From: Tribonema minus
Taxonomy: Eukaryota > Sar > Xanthophyceae > Tribonematales > Tribonemataceae
DNA length: 64,000 nt
Assembly (NCBI GenBank): GCA_017506865.1
Contig: JAFCMP010000024.1
Coordinates: forward strand, 682,001 to 746,000
Direction of reading: 5' to 3'
This document shows positions 1 to 11,045 of the stretch, piece after piece; position 1 is the first letter of the stretch, and each line of letters begins with the position of its first letter. The notes beneath the pieces were generated by a model that had not been told where the DNA came from, did not search any database, and saw nothing but the letters and a program-made list of their open reading frames with translations. The position numbers and the translations under genes were made by a program.

Positions 1-553
1 CCTTGAAGGCGGCCGACGCAATTGATAGTGCTCAACAGTTGCACCATTGGACATATACGGCATTCATTGCGCGCTCCTGGTGTGCTGCTGCTGCTGGTCC
101 AAGAAAAAAAGCTGGCAAGCAGACGAGCTCAGGCTGGCATAGGTGTGTGACGCATCGCAGCGCGGTGCGTGGCGATAGCGCCGCGCATCAACGCTGCACA
201 TGCTGCACTTCTGCACTTTAGCATCTTCTAGAGGCTCTCTGCGTGTGGCACCCACTCACAGTTACGGCAAAAAAGGATAGGCGTTCAATATGTACCGGGC
301 AGATTGCCTTGTGATGGCCCGAACGACAAGCCGGTTACGACCACACGGCACTGTGCAGCGTTGCGTTGACGACCACGCTCGACCAGTTAGCACGCAAACA
401 CTGCACCGCAGCACAGATCATCCTCTGCTTTGCCTGCGCCATGCCCGCCAGCCCTCACGCCCTTGGCCACTCACCGCGTCATGCGCAGTAATAAGATCGT
501 GATCGTCCACATTTGGGTACGTTTGCCTGCCCCCCCCCCCCTGAGTGACCCAC
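1..553. other. No confirmed gene; probably intron of the C-CAP gene
   Basis: No convincing coding stretch was found here. The minus-strand C-CAP gene at 554-1378 must continue to the left, because the exon ending at 554 has a donor-like GTGGGTCA and the family's next conserved block (normally reading like PIIESS) is absent. This stretch is therefore most likely its third intron. A C-run at 530-541 lies just past that exon. Confidence 0.4.
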
Positions 554-1378
554 CTCAGTCTTGCTGTACAGGCTGAAGAGGCAGTTCTGGCAGTCCCGCG
601 TCCTCAGCTGCAGCAGCCAAGCGACACAGAGACCGCACAGCCTGAGTCAGGGTGCACATGCCTCTGTGCTGAGCGCTTTATCAGCGCAGCGGCGGTTGTG
701 TTGCACAAGCAGTGCCAAGCACGGCACTGTCGTCGGTGACATGTCTACCAATGAGGTAAGTGACAGTCGCGCGCCTGAGTGCTCTCATGGACGACAACAT
801 GGCAGACATCTGCATTGAGTTGTCGCTGCCAATCTCCAGCGTGAGGAGACACGGCATGGCACGCGAAGCTGCTGGCAACCCATGTCGGTGCTCACAACAG
901 GTATGCAGAGGAGCACCAGCTTAGTTCAGGTACATGCGTAATTTTTGTTGACTCACGCCGTGCACCGCACGCTCAGATCCCAGGCAATCAACGGATGCAA
1001 TTTGAAATATTGCTGCTGCTCTAAGGTCTGCTTAAGCTGTAGGCGCCTTGGATCGCACTGAAGAGCACGCACCTGCTTGCAGGCAGCGTAAAACGTGCAA
1101 CCCGAGCAGTTCCTGACGAACAGGGATTCCGCACAAGCAGCCACAAACACCCTGCAGTCCACCAGGTTGTCGCACTGCACCATGTCACTGGCATCCAGCA
1201 GCTGCACCTCGCACCGGCTCAGGTCACTGAGGTCGAAGGGCTGCCCCTGCACTGCACCAGGCAGTTTGATCAGAGTCTGGTCGACGGCATTTCTGAAGGT
1301 ATACTGAGTCTCGAACTCATGCTTGCGCCAGGCTTTTCTGTCCGTGAAGACTGTACCGTCGGTAGCCGTGAACACCAT
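554..1378 (-). CDS. C-CAP/TBCC-domain protein (RP2/TBCC-like), 5' part
   Basis: Two exons are supported: 1073-1378 (ATG at 1378) and 554-607, joined in phase 0 over a 465-bp intron with donor GTGCGTGC and acceptor CTGCAG. The product begins MVFTATDGTVFTDRKAWRK and has the right-handed beta-helix pattern of the tubulin-cofactor-C/RP2 C-CAP domain: a LPGAVQGQPFD strand, DLSRCEVQLLD, a VRNCSGC turn and then ACKQ joined across the intron to LRTRDCQNCLF. The QLRxRDC block is diagnostic. Family members act as GTPase-activating proteins for tubulin or ARL GTPases, or localise to basal bodies and flagella. This one looks like the small single-domain algal type. The C-terminal exons lie beyond the left edge. 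Only 244 bp separate its ATG from that of the divergent RRM gene, so the two may share a promoter. The family call is firm; the exact function is inferred. Confidence 0.82.
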
Positions 1379-1622
1379 CCTATGATGGAAAGGGCTGCGG
1401 GTGCCCGTGCTAGGCTTTTGGATGTTTACAGTTGAGGACAGTTCTGAAGCGCGTTCGGGGCCTTCGTTGTGCCAGGTGCAGTGTGTGGACACACACCAGA
1501 GATGGTGTTCTGAGGTGCGAGCGCGTTACTCCAGCGCTAGGATCCCCGTGTGGTCATCCAATTTTTCTTCCCTGTGTTGCTGCCTGCAAGCGGTGCGGTA
1601 AAAGAGGGCCGCCTGCCTCAGC

Positions 1623-3329
1623 ATGCCGACGACGGAGGAGGCTATTGCTATGGTGAGCAGGTTGTCTCTTGGAAGCGGTGCTAAGTCGTCATCTTCTACG
1701 ACATCCTCGAAGCAAAAGCCACCATCATCCGTTAGCTGGGCAGACAGCGACGATGAAGCTCAAGCCGCACCAGGTGAACTCGCGCCCAGGAGCCAAGACA
1801 CCGACACATTGCAGGCAGTGGCATCGCCGCCAACGCAGGACGTCCCCGCTGAAGCTTTTGCAGTGGATCCCTCTGTACAGGTTATAGCACAAAAGCAGCA
1901 GCAACAGCTGCCGCCGCAGCGTCAGCATCAACAGCAACGAAGGCAAGGCGGCGGGGGCAAGCGGCACGGACAAGCGGCTAGCAGCCCTACTACCCAGCCA
2001 CACGGTGCACGGCACCAGCGCCACAATGGTTTCCCGCGAGAAGACAGGCACGCCTCAGATCTGGCGTGCCGCACGGTCATCATCACTGGCTGGGACCCGG
2101 ACACCGCGCCCGAGGACGAGGCCGCCATCCTCTCGCTGTTCGAGCACGCGGGGCGCCACACCACTGCGTGGCAGGGGCAGCGCGGCGCTGCGGGCAGATC
2201 GGCGACGCTGGTGTATGACAAGGTTGCTCAGGCGGCGCGCGCGCGACGCCTGCATCGCCTCGCCAGCGGGCTGCACGCCGCGTTTCCGCCGCCCTGCAGC
2301 GGCGGCGGCGACGGCGCGGCGGCAGCTGCGTCACCCCCGGAATCCGGGCGCCGCACGCCTGTCAAGCAGCAGCAGCAGGCGGCGACGCCGCCGACGCCAC
2401 CTGCGACGCCGGTGCCTCCGCCGCACGCCGACCGACCGCAGCAACAGCAGAAGCCGCAGCAGCAGCAGCAGCAGCAGCAGCGCGCTGCGGCGCACACGCC
2501 CCAGCAGCGGCCGCAGCCACGCTCAGCAGTGGCAGCCACTCCCAGCCCCGCGCTGCAGACCCCAACAGCGCGGCCGGGCGGCAGCAGCCGCGGCGGCGGC
2601 AACATCACCGTCGTGTCAGCGCGCGGCGTCACGCTGGACGGCTGCGATGAGAGCGCGCGGCGCGGCGCGCCGCGGACGCTCAGGGACATTGAGCCCCTGG
2701 CCATCTATGTAACGGGGTGGTCGAATGTGCCGTCGCCACGCGACCGCGACAGGCTGCTGGAGCCCTTCACCTCCCAAGGGGCGATCGTGACGTGGCTTCC
2801 ACGCTCCGCGCCGCCGCCGAGGCAGCAGCAGGCGGACGGCGACGGCGCAGACGGCGACGGCGCAGCGGCGCCGGCAGCGGCAGCAGCAGCGGCGTGGGAC
2901 AGCGAACCTTCGCAGTGGCCGGGCGGCAACGGCGGCGGCGGCGGCGCAACGGCGGGGGGCGACGGCGATGCGGCCGCGCGCGCGGAGGACGCGGACACGG
3001 AGGAGACGGCGGTGGTGGTGTTCGGCGCACGCCTGCACGCGGCGCGCGCGGCGGAGGCACGGCGGCTGGGCGACGCGGGGCTGCGCGCGCGCGCGCTGCG
3101 CGACGCGCCGCCGGCGCTGGCCGCGGCGCTGCGTGAGCTGCCGCTGCGCGTCCCCGCCCGCCCGCCGCTGGACACGAGCGTTGCATCGCGGCTCATCGCG
3201 GCGTCGCTGGGGATCCGGCGCGCTACGCCGCCGCCGCCGCCGGGGGGCGGCGGGCCGCGGGAGGACGCTGCGGGGGACGAGGGGGAGGGCAGCAGCGGCG
3301 GCGGCGGCGGCGGCGGCGGCGCTGCGTAG
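1623..3329 (+). CDS. Intronless protein with two RRM-like domains (TGW signature)
   Basis: One uninterrupted 568-residue frame from ATG 1623 to TAG 3329. Residues about 149-218 and 359-480 look like two copies of a degenerate RNA-recognition fold. Each starts with a beta strand ending in TGW (VIITGWDPD and AIYVTGWSN), followed by an alpha helix containing LF or LLEPF and a later beta strand (ATLVYD and AVVVFG). The second copy is split by a Gly/Ala/Asp-rich insert. An N-terminal SSVSWADSDDE patch precedes poly-Q and Pro-rich linkers, and the tail is poly-Gly. Canonical RNP1 aromatic residues are not evident, so RNA binding is inferred from fold similarity only. GC content and amino-acid bias rise sharply towards the 3' end. 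The length of open frame in GC-rich DNA is not proof by itself; the repeated TGW domain is the main support. No family name is assigned. Confidence 0.62.
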   Translation: MPTTEEAIAMVSRLSLGSGAKSSSSTTSSKQKPPSSVSWADSDDEAQAAPGELAPRSQDTDTLQAVASPPTQDVPAEAFAVDPSVQVIAQKQQQQLPPQRQHQQQRRQGGGGKRHGQAASSPTTQPHGARHQRHNGFPREDRHASDLACRTVIITGWDPDTAPEDEAAILSLFEHAGRHTTAWQGQRGAAGRSATLVYDKVAQAARARRLHRLASGLHAAFPPPCSGGGDGAAAAASPPESGRRTPVKQQQQAATPPTPPATPVPPPHADRPQQQQKPQQQQQQQQRAAAHTPQQRPQPRSAVAATPSPALQTPTARPGGSSRGGGNITVVSARGVTLDGCDESARRGAPRTLRDIEPLAIYVTGWSNVPSPRDRDRLLEPFTSQGAIVTWLPRSAPPPRQQQADGDGADGDGAAAPAAAAAAAWDSEPSQWPGGNGGGGGATAGGDGDAAARAEDADTEETAVVVFGARLHAARAAEARRLGDAGLRARALRDAPPALAAALRELPLRVPARPPLDTSVASRLIAASLGIRRATPPPPPGGGGPREDAAGDEGEGSSGGGGGGGGAA

Positions 3330-5128
3330 GCAGTTGGAGCTGTGCATCTGTGGCCGGCACGTGCCAGGTGTTTAAGCTTGTGCACGGAGGGCGTGGGCTT
3401 GTGCGTTGCCGGGGGGTTGAGCGTTGCTCAGCACAGTTTGGTTCCTCAGCGCGCAGCGTGCAGCAGGGCAGCAGTTTGGTGCGTCGGCGCACGGGGAACC
3501 ATGCGTAAGCACAGCTGGACAGCGGCGACGGAGCGCCACTTCCTCCGTGTTGAGGGAAGTGATGCCCAGAATGGGCACCGCGCAGCGCAGTGCATGTCTG
3601 CACTCATGCGTTGCGCCACGCGTTGAAGCTGAACGTGGGGATGAACGGTAGAAGTGCCTTTGTGCTAGATTAAGGTCAGGCTCAACGAGGCAGCGATTGG
3701 CGCTGCTCTGTGCAGTTCTGAGGGGGAATCCCCCAACGGCTGACATAATATTACACATCGCGTCTCTAGTGCTCTTGTCTGTTCAGCTTCATGCGCCCAC
3801 TGCTCAACCACCATTGTTACTTCTCTGACGTCTTGTCGTTTACTCCATGTGGTTGGTGTGTGCCCGCATGTGTAACATGTATGTAGCTGCGACACATTGC
3901 AAGCATGTGCAAGAACCAAGGTCAGTCAGCTTCTTGAAAGATGGCATGCTTCAGACATCTTGCACGGTTCATTGAAACGCAGTACTGTATGTATAGGGGG
4001 TGTATGGGGCTGAGGCTAGTTAGGTACCTACTTCTGGAAGCTGGAGGAGCCAAGGCAATTCGGCAAATGATTGAAAGAGAGTGGTGTACATCAGCTTCTA
4101 CGGCGCAATGAATGCATCTGGGGCGTGGCGTGCAACGCAGACAGCAAGACGGCTGTTGTGCAGCTCTGTACTCCCACGTGCTGAACATGATAACTTCAAC
4201 TTGTAAACAAAGCAACGTATGAAAATCGCCTCAAGTGGTGGTGATTGTGCCAGACTAATGAATCGTCATCAGCCGCTTTCAACTGAATTTACGATGAGCA
4301 CGTGTTGCCAGCACATGCCAGATATGCTCAGCGCTGTAACACAAGAAGAGCGTGACATGGATCTGCAGGCGCGTCGCTGTCACAGCCAATGCATCAACGC
4401 AGTCCAAAACAAGAAGTAGCCGTGACTTGTCGATGTTGCAAGCAGGCAGCAAGCTCGTGCATCAGCGCCAGGCAAAGGCTGAGATGCCCAAACCACAGAA
4501 CTGCAACGCAGACGCAATGCAGCCAAGCGCTCAGCACCTCGCAAGCAAATGGGCGAACAGCGCGTACATGCAAACTGTGCCTAGTGCGATTACCGCCAGA
4601 GCATGAAGCGATGACACTGCAGCTGCAGCAGCATGAGCTTGCACACACTCCTCATGAAGACTGCGAAACAGCACTGGTGTATTGTGATCGTACGCACCAA
4701 CATCGACTGTGAACAAACTAATTAGCGAGGGAGATCTCGCACATACTTATAGTTGTGGCGAGCGTGTTTGGCAAGCCTGCCTGTCTGCGCGAGTGAACTG
4801 TGAAGCAGCAAAACACGTTGCTGCCAATCTGTCTGCTCTTGTTGATCCACATGGCGGGATGCGCTGTGGTGATGACTGCCCTAGCAGGAACGAAACAGAT
4901 GAGGGAGCTGTACGCGGCGGTTGTCATGGCGCATTGGCAGCAGCGCACCTGCTCTGCCCACTCCTTCCGCTTTGCCTTCAAAATATAACGCCGTAACGCC
5001 TCGCTGAGCAGCTGCATCCTGAATGCACTTGCACAAACTGACACCTCCACACCATTTGCAAAGCAGCGCAGTTGATGCTACCTGGATCAGGCATTGATCA
5101 GGTGTACGCTGCTGTGCCGGCGCGCGTG
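3330..5128. other. Intergenic, no gene seen
   Basis: About 1.8 kb between the RRM gene and the 3' end of GTP cyclohydrolase II. Only short overlapping frames on both strands are present, with no recognisable domain. The two flanking genes converge here, so it should hold both 3' UTRs. An AACTTCAACTTGTAA motif occurs near 4193, one of many such motifs in the window. Confidence 0.4.
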
Positions 5129-5953
5129 CTATAAGCCATCGATCAGATGACCCATCCGTTCTACCTTGCTGCGCATGTACCGCTCGTTGTCCTCATGAGT
5201 GGGGACCACGACGGGAACGGAGTCTAAGACCCTGACCCCCAGAGCGCGCAGGGATGCGACCTTGAAGGGGTTGTTGGTCATGAGCCTCACCGACTTGACG
5301 CCCATGTCTTCGAGAATGTAGGGTACGCACTCATACGAGCGCTCGTCGTCGGCAAAGCCCAGGTGCCTGTTGGCATCGACCGTGTCGAGGCCGCCATCCT
5401 GCAGGGCGTACGCTGCGACTTTGTTGGCGAGGCCTATGCCCCTGCCCTCCTGCTGCAGGTAGATAACCGCTCCCCCGTGCTCCTGTATGTGCCTCAGCGC
5501 CGCGTCCAGCTGCTCCTTGCAGTCACACCTGCGAGAGCCCAGCACCTCGCTGGTCTGACACTGGTCGTGCACGCGGACGAAGACGCCCTCGCCCTTCGCC
5601 TCCCCCGCCACCATCACTACAGGCTCGTGGCTCCGTTTGGGGCCGATGTGCCGGTAGGCACGCAAGGTGAAGGCGCCCTTGTCCGTAGGAAGGCTGCACG
5701 CGCTGACGAAGGTGGTGGCGCAGGCACCGCATGCTGCTGCCGCTGTTGCTGACTGCGCAAGTGGCAGCTTCCTCTTGCGCGTTAGCCTCGGTGCCTGGCT
5801 TGAGGCCTCACTGTCATCGGCACTTGTGTACGGCGATTCCGATTTTGGGAACAAAGAGGACAGCTTCACTGCCTCTGCTCCGCTGAGCACGCCGCCGAAA
5901 AGCCTGAGGATGTCATGGTGCTGCTGAGGCACCTGCAGCCCCACGCTCGCCAT
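5129..5953 (-). CDS. RIBA: GTP cyclohydrolase II (riboflavin biosynthesis)
   Basis: A 274-residue intronless gene starting at ATG 5953. GTP cyclohydrolase II opens GTP to 2,5-diamino-6-ribosylamino-pyrimidinone phosphate, formate and pyrophosphate, the first committed riboflavin step. The catalytic core spans residues ~93-274. Zinc ligands are Cys132 (HDQCQTSEV) and Cys143/Cys145 (RRCDC). QQEGRGIG lies at 167-174, the AYALQD tyrosine is Tyr182, ADDER at 202-206 carries the catalytic Asp/Arg pair, and TNNP (226-229) binds the base. It is a stand-alone GCHII: there is no DHBP-synthase domain, unlike the bifunctional RibBA common in plants. The first ~90 residues are Ser/Ala-rich and not conserved. 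They might be a targeting region, but no clear signal peptide is present. It is divergently arranged with the gene starting at 6065 (111 bp between the ATGs). Confidence 0.96.
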   Translation of the reverse strand: MASVGLQVPQQHHDILRLFGGVLSGAEAVKLSSLFPKSESPYTSADDSEASSQAPRLTRKRKLPLAQSATAAAACGACATTFVSACSLPTDKGAFTLRAYRHIGPKRSHEPVVMVAGEAKGEGVFVRVHDQCQTSEVLGSRRCDCKEQLDAALRHIQEHGGAVIYLQQEGRGIGLANKVAAYALQDGGLDTVDANRHLGFADDERSYECVPYILEDMGVKSVRLMTNNPFKVASLRALGVRVLDSVPVVVPTHEDNERYMRSKVERMGHLIDGL

Positions 5954-6064
5954 GGCTGGAAAGTGAGCTCACTGAGCAAACTTTGAGGTGAGACTCGAAG
6001 TGGGGGCGGGTCAAGTCACCAAAACTTGAAGTTCACATTCACCCTTGTTGGCCGCTGGCGGAGC

Positions 6065-6736
6065 ATGCACAAGGCGCGAAGACAGACCTTGTTCATAGGC
6101 AGCGTCTACTTTCTGCTGCCAGAGTCCCGACGTGCGGGGACCGTGCTGCTTGCCGAAGGTGTGTTGGCGCGCTTCCGCTGGTGCTCGTGTGTTGGAATTC
6201 CACAGCAGGCGTTGGGTGGGCCCAGCATTCTCGCGAAGGTCGAGCTGAGCTGTACACTTCTTGACGCTTTACAGTGCAGTGCACCCCGTTGCACCTATTG
6301 TGCTCTTATCTAGGGCTGAGACTGCTACAGCAGCACACACACTGACTCCGCCTCATGACTTTTGCACGTTTTCCCCACAGCAGCAGCAGCAGCAGCGCCA
6401 CCACCCGAAGCCGCTGGTGATGAAAAGGCCGACGCGCTAATCGAGCCCGACATAGCCATTGAGTGGTACCTGCAGCAGCACGCGCCATGGCGCACCGGGG
6501 ACTCGAGGTTGGACAAAATGATGCACGAAATGAACACCGTGAAGGTGCATTATGATGTGGTCAAGATTTTTGAGCTCCTCGAGAAGCTTGGCAAGGATGT
6601 TGCTGAATCACGGCAGGACGTTGCAGAAATTCGCAGGGACGTCACGGAGCTTGGAGCTGAAATCAAGTGGATTCAGTCAATTCTGGTCGGCATGCTGGTG
6701 TCCCTCATAGCCGTTTTGTTGGGCAAGATTGTTTGA
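6065..6736 (+). CDS. Small coiled-coil protein with C-terminal membrane anchor
   Basis: Two exons join in frame: 6065-6158 (ATG 6065, donor GTGTGTTG) and 6381-6736 (acceptor TTTTCCCCACAG), giving 149 residues. A short hydrophobic patch in exon 1 (FIGSVYFLL) and a poly-Ala linker precede a helical region with heptad-like repeats (EKLGKDVAESRQDVAEIR) at about 92-125. The protein ends in a single transmembrane segment (ILVGMLVSLIAVLLG) followed by only three residues. That is the layout of a tail-anchored membrane protein, and it superficially resembles mitochondrial coiled-coil/TM proteins (DUF1640/MCUR1-like) and XhlA-type coiled-coil anchors. No specific function is assigned. Exon 1 is the weaker part of the model. 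Confidence 0.6.
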
Positions 6737-8142
6737 GTAGAGTCCTGCAGGCGCAGTACAGTCCGCAGCCACAGCCGCTGCTCTGCTGCATCGGCTTTTG
6801 CTGCTTTTGCGGCTACCTTCGTTGTTCTTCCTGCAGCACCACTGCTACTACCCTTGCCACTGCATCATGTAATTTGAGGCTGATCGATCAGGGGCTTTTT
6901 GCATCTCTGTCTTTTGTCAATTGCTGCGGCAGCATGCGCACAAGACGTGCAAAATGCGCTGCCGCTGCTCTCCTGCAGCATCAAAGAGATGCCGCTTCAC
7001 TAACTTTGAAAGCAGCTGCTTCAACCTGGTGTTGCTCTGCGGCATGCCATCAGTGTGCTTGCAAGTCGACCGGCAGCGGTACGAAGAGCTGGGGCAGGGG
7101 GCACAGCATGCACGGACTGGAATGACTGCGACAACGTGTGCCGCATCGCTTGTTTGGTGCGGATACATGCAGAGATTCTTATGCATTGACACAACTTGAA
7201 GACTCATTGTCCTTGGCGTCATGGCTGACTTCTGGACTCGGTGGTTGTGACTGTGGTGCTGAAGCACGTGCTGCAGGTCACCTGAGCACACGGGTTACCT
7301 GCACTGTTGCAAAGCTTGACCTTGGAAGTCTTACTCGTGCTACTAGTTCTGGAATGTAACTGCAGCGGGTGTTTGTTGCTCAATGAGCTCAGTTGCAGAG
7401 GATGTGGCTGGAGGCGCAGGGGCAGCTGCTGGCATGGTCACTATGACAGATGGGGCGGAGAATGCACTGCTGCTGCTCTTTGTCGAGTCATGGCCGTGGT
7501 GCATGCAGTGTGGCGAATTGGTGGGCCTCGCCTTGGTGGTGACGATGGCACGCTTGACACCCCGAATGAACGCCTACCACATGGATGTCAAGAACGCTTC
7601 TCTATATATATATGTGGCAACAGCATGTTTCACCTTGTTGAAGGAATGCTGCACAGGCATCTGGAAGTCATCTGCTGATGCGGGAGCTGGTACAGATGTC
7701 CATGCATGCAAGCAGTGCTCCAAACACCGAGGAAACACTTTTCGGTCTACCAGAATAGTAGGTGGCCTCTGCTGTCTACATATGACACAGTCTTCTGCCA
7801 GAACGCAGCACGCTTTTTTCACTGAGGTGTGGCGCAGCAAATCATGGAACATTTTCCAGATGCAAAAAAAAAAAGACTTGCGCTGTGTCAATGGGCGGCG
7901 GTGGTGGTGGTGGGCAGTTCACGTTCTGATCCAAGGTCTAAGCGTGAAGGTTTGCTCGACTGTGTGGCATCGTTAGCAAGCCTCTGCAAGCCAATACTCT
8001 TGTAATGCAAGGGTCCCCTGCGGAGCCCGCAGGACGCCTTGGCATCTAAGCATGCTGGTTAGTGCAACAGCTGTCTGAAAGATTATATACCTCTAGTTGA
8101 TTAGAAGCTGTACGAAGCACTGTCGCAATACTTGTCATCACG
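6737..8142. other. Non-coding stretch, no gene supported
   Basis: This stretch is of mixed composition, with short runs such as ATATATATAT (about 7604) and A12 (7864). One frame at 7383-7976 is open for 197 codons but has no start context, no splice partners and no domain I trust; see the rejected list for its weak Copia-like motif. Confidence 0.35.
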
Positions 8143-9000
8143 ATGCGAGAGCCCTCTGATGCCCATCGTGCGACTCAGACAACACTTTGGAGCAGAAGAA
8201 CAACAGTAGACATACTGCAGCATTGTTGCACCAAGGGCGTTTTCAAAAACTGTTGTCAATGCAACGCATCTGTACCCAGGTCATACTGTGACTGGTCACT
8301 TGGGAATGCTACTTTGCTTCTTGTTGAAGAGACTGACCTTAGTTGAAGCAGGTCAATACGAAGGCCCATCGATGGTGTGCACAGGTTCATTACCACTCTT
8401 CCTACGGACAGCTAGTGTGTGGCAGCTAGTGTGGCAGCAGGTGAGTTGGAGGCCTGCTGTAACAAGTCGTTGTCCCAGCCCACGTTGCCGCAACACCTGC
8501 CTACATAGATACAGCTGACGACGTGCCGATTCTTTCGACTGTGTCCACTTGGATTGCCTTTTTTCGCCACAGACATGCCTCTCCTCTCTAGCTTGGGGGT
8601 AAAAGTCTCTAGATACGCTGATGATGTGCCAATGCCCGTGCAAAGAGCAAGTGTTGCGCTTTATCCCCATATAGCGGTCCAGACACGGTGCTTGATGGTG
8701 AAAGGCACGTGTGACTCCGTTGCGTGTCCGTGTTTGAACTGCTCTCTACTGCAAAAGTGGAGTGGCTTCAGATTGACCATGGCTGGTTTAGCATAGCAAG
8801 AGAGGTTCGCCAGCCAATGGCACGTCCGATTTCAATTTCTGTCCCTTTGAGTGCTGCGACCAGACAGCTATGAGACCAAGGTGGTAAGAGCAGTGTTTAG
8901 TCCTGTTGTGATTAGAGTTAGGCCCCAGTTTCTTCAGCGCAGCACAAAAGTATAACTGCTACCACCCAACATTGACAGCAGAGCAAGACTTCCATGAGGG
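8143..9000 (+). repeat. Diverged direct repeat, copy A
   Basis: This segment matches 9815-11045 in the same orientation, with many substitutions and indels. Shared landmarks are GCATTGTTGCACC, GCAACGCATCTGT, a GGCCTGCTGT...GTCGTTGTCCCAGCCC block, GTGGAGTGGCTTCAGATT, AGCGCAGCACAAAAG and CTTCCATGAG. The order of the landmarks is conserved. Both copies also hold an internal subrepeat around GCTGATGATG. No long conserved reading frame was seen, so this is probably an old non-autonomous mobile or segmental duplication. Confidence 0.7.
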
Positions 9001-9064
9001 TACATAATGAGCAATCTTGCAGAGGTGCTGCTGAATCACGATGCTCCAGGACCATTGCATTGAA

Positions 9065-9812
9065 GGTGACGCTAATGGCGCCACGTTTGTTGTCATGTTT
9101 GCGGTGGCATTAGCTTGGAGGCCCTGTCGCTGTGCCTACCTTGCCAAAATCAACAAAGTGGCAGGCATTTGTGTAGCTGATGTCTCTCAGCTTCTGGGCA
9201 TCGGGTCAGGCGTTATGCAGTCACTACTGTGGGGTATGGCAGGCACTTACCATACCACAGCGGCTACAGCACCGCGCTCACTATTGACAGCAGGACCTGA
9301 TTTTGAGACTTCTCGGGTGGCACCAGGCTGCACTCAGCACACAAGCTGAAGTCCGTGCTCGCAATGAGGTGCGCCGCACTGTAATGCAAAGCGCTGGGTT
9401 CAAACGCAGGCGCTCGGCCCACGCAGTTGAGCGCTGCTAATGACAAAAGTGAAGTGCCGGGGTTGCGCGGGTTAAGCGCCTGCATTTGCACCCGGCACTT
9501 TTCATTTGCAGCACGGCGCACATCGCGCGCACGTACTTCGGCTCGTGTGCTGGAAGCAGGTGCCACCCCAGAAGCCTCAAGATCAGGACGTCGTGCTGTC
9601 ATCAGCGTGCGCAGTGCTGTGGTTGCTGTGGTATGGTACATGCCTGCCATACCCCACAGTAGTGACTGCAAAACGCGTGACCCGATGCCCAGTAGCTGAA
9701 TGAAGTCAGCCACAAAAGATGCCTGCCGCTTTGTTGACCTTGGCGAGGTAGGCACAGGGGACAGGGCCTCCAAGCACCGACATCCCCGCAAACATGAAAA
9801 CAAGTGTGACAC
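9065..9812. repeat. Long fold-back (inverted repeat) element
   Basis: The left arm (about 9065-9415) is complementary to the right arm (about 9474-9812) over most of its length. For example GGAGGCCCTGTC near 9117 pairs with GACAGGGCCTCC near 9763, and TGGGGTATGGCAGGCA near 9230 pairs with TGCCTGCCATACCCCA near 9640. The centre carries a further hairpin (AAGTGCCGGG...CCCGGCACTT). The arms are diverged by substitutions, so the inversion is not recent. It sits between the two direct-repeat copies. It could be a fold-back transposon, a MITE or a hairpin RNA source; no TSD was identified. Confidence 0.72.
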
Positions 9813-9814
9813 CA

Positions 9815-11045
9815 CAGTGCGAGAGATCCCTTTCTTGCCCATCGTACTAAGACACGAATACCTTTTTGAAAGCAGAACAACAAAAGTAGAAGGCATGCTG
9901 CATAGCTGTGCCCAGGTGTTGTAAATGCAATTCCATGCACCTTGTTGCCAATATCTGGGCGAGCATATGTTTACAACAAGTCAGTTTCGCTAAGAAGCTC
10001 TGTAGCCAGCGGCAAAGACACAGATAAGACCCAGCAGCACAACATAAATTGAAACGATACTGCATTGTTGCACCGAAGTATGCAACGCATCTGTTGCGGC
10101 TTGGGATAGACTGAAGACCAATTATACCCGATTCATAGTTAGACTTGGCTGGTCACTTTGGGACCTTGACATGTGCCTGAGCTGTGCCTGACCTTAGTTG
10201 AAGTTAGCTCAATGTGGTAGCATCGCGCATCCCCTATGCTTAGGGTTTGCTGAGCAGTGACAAGTGGGAGCGTCACCTGCCTTGCCACTTTAATCACGCT
10301 TGCATCTGGTAGTATGTGGTGCACTGCTGCTTGCACACTTCTGCTGGTCCAGAGAGGCCCTGTTTCAACATCAGGTCATATACCAAAGGGCACATCTGTG
10401 TGTGCACATCTTCATTACTTCCTCTTCCTACGGAGCTAGTGGCAGCAGGTTCGAGGCCTGCTGTACAAAGTCGTCGTCCCAGCCCCAAGCCGACCCTCCT
10501 CGCGCCGCAGCACTCTGCCGAGATGCAGTTGACGAGGTGCCGATGCCCGCGCGCAGGCTGCCTTGTTGTTGTGGGATTCTTCCGTTATCCGTCCACCACC
10601 ACCGACATGCCCTCCTCCCTAGATGCAGCTGATGATGCCCGTGCAGAGGGCAAGTGTTGCGCATTGTCCCCATGTAGCAGGCCAGACATGGCGCTTGAGT
10701 GTGACAGCCACGTGTTTGCTCCCGATTACGCGGTCACCGTGTATGCACTGCTCCGTGCTGCAACAGTGGAGTGGCTTCAGATTTGCCATGGTTGATGGGA
10801 CAATGCGTAGCACGGGTAGGTGCCGAGCGCGCGTGGTCGAAGAGGTTTCCCAGCCAATGCGCACGTCCCGTTTTTGTCGTCTTGAGTGCCGCTGCAACCA
10901 GACAACAGCACATGAAACCAAGGTGGCAGAGCAGTGTTAGTGCTGTTGTGATTACAGTAAGGGACCAAGTTTTCGAGCGCAGCACAAAAGGATGACTGCT
11001 ACTACCCATGAAAGCAGAGCATGTCGTTGACTTCCATGAGAATAA
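9815..11045 (+). repeat. Diverged direct repeat, copy B
   Basis: Partner of 8143-9000. It starts with GTGCGAGAGATCCC, matching the GATGCGAGAGCCCT start of copy A, and contains about 100 extra bases near 9930-10040. It ends at CTTCCATGAGAATAAG, matching the end of copy A. Confidence 0.7.

Noticed and set aside
2228..3385. Long antisense open frames over the RRM gene, and similar ones over NAF1, SepSecS and the armadillo gene
   Set aside because: They are compositional shadows of GC-rich codons (Arg/Ala/Pro runs) with no domains; the sense frames carry conserved motifs.
6381..6736. XhlA/holin-like identity for the coiled-coil membrane protein
   Set aside because: The similarity is only architectural (coiled coil plus terminal TM); an intron and eukaryotic context argue against a phage origin.
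7505..7640. Open frame with YHMDVKNASLYIYV, resembling the Copia reverse-transcriptase motif
   Set aside because: Only ~12 residues match, the flanks do not show the rest of the RT domain, and no LTR, integrase or gag was found. It may be chance or a very old fragment.
8600..8660. RYADD-like reading in repeat copy A, suggestive of a reverse transcriptase
   Set aside because: The second repeat copy reads differently at this point, no other RT motif is near, and the DNA shows an internal subrepeat (GCTGATGATG) that explains the string.
9383..9510. Possible tRNA (GGTTCAAAC T-loop-like sequence)
   Set aside because: No cloverleaf could be drawn; the GGTTCAAAC lies in an arm of the fold-back and pairs with the opposite arm.
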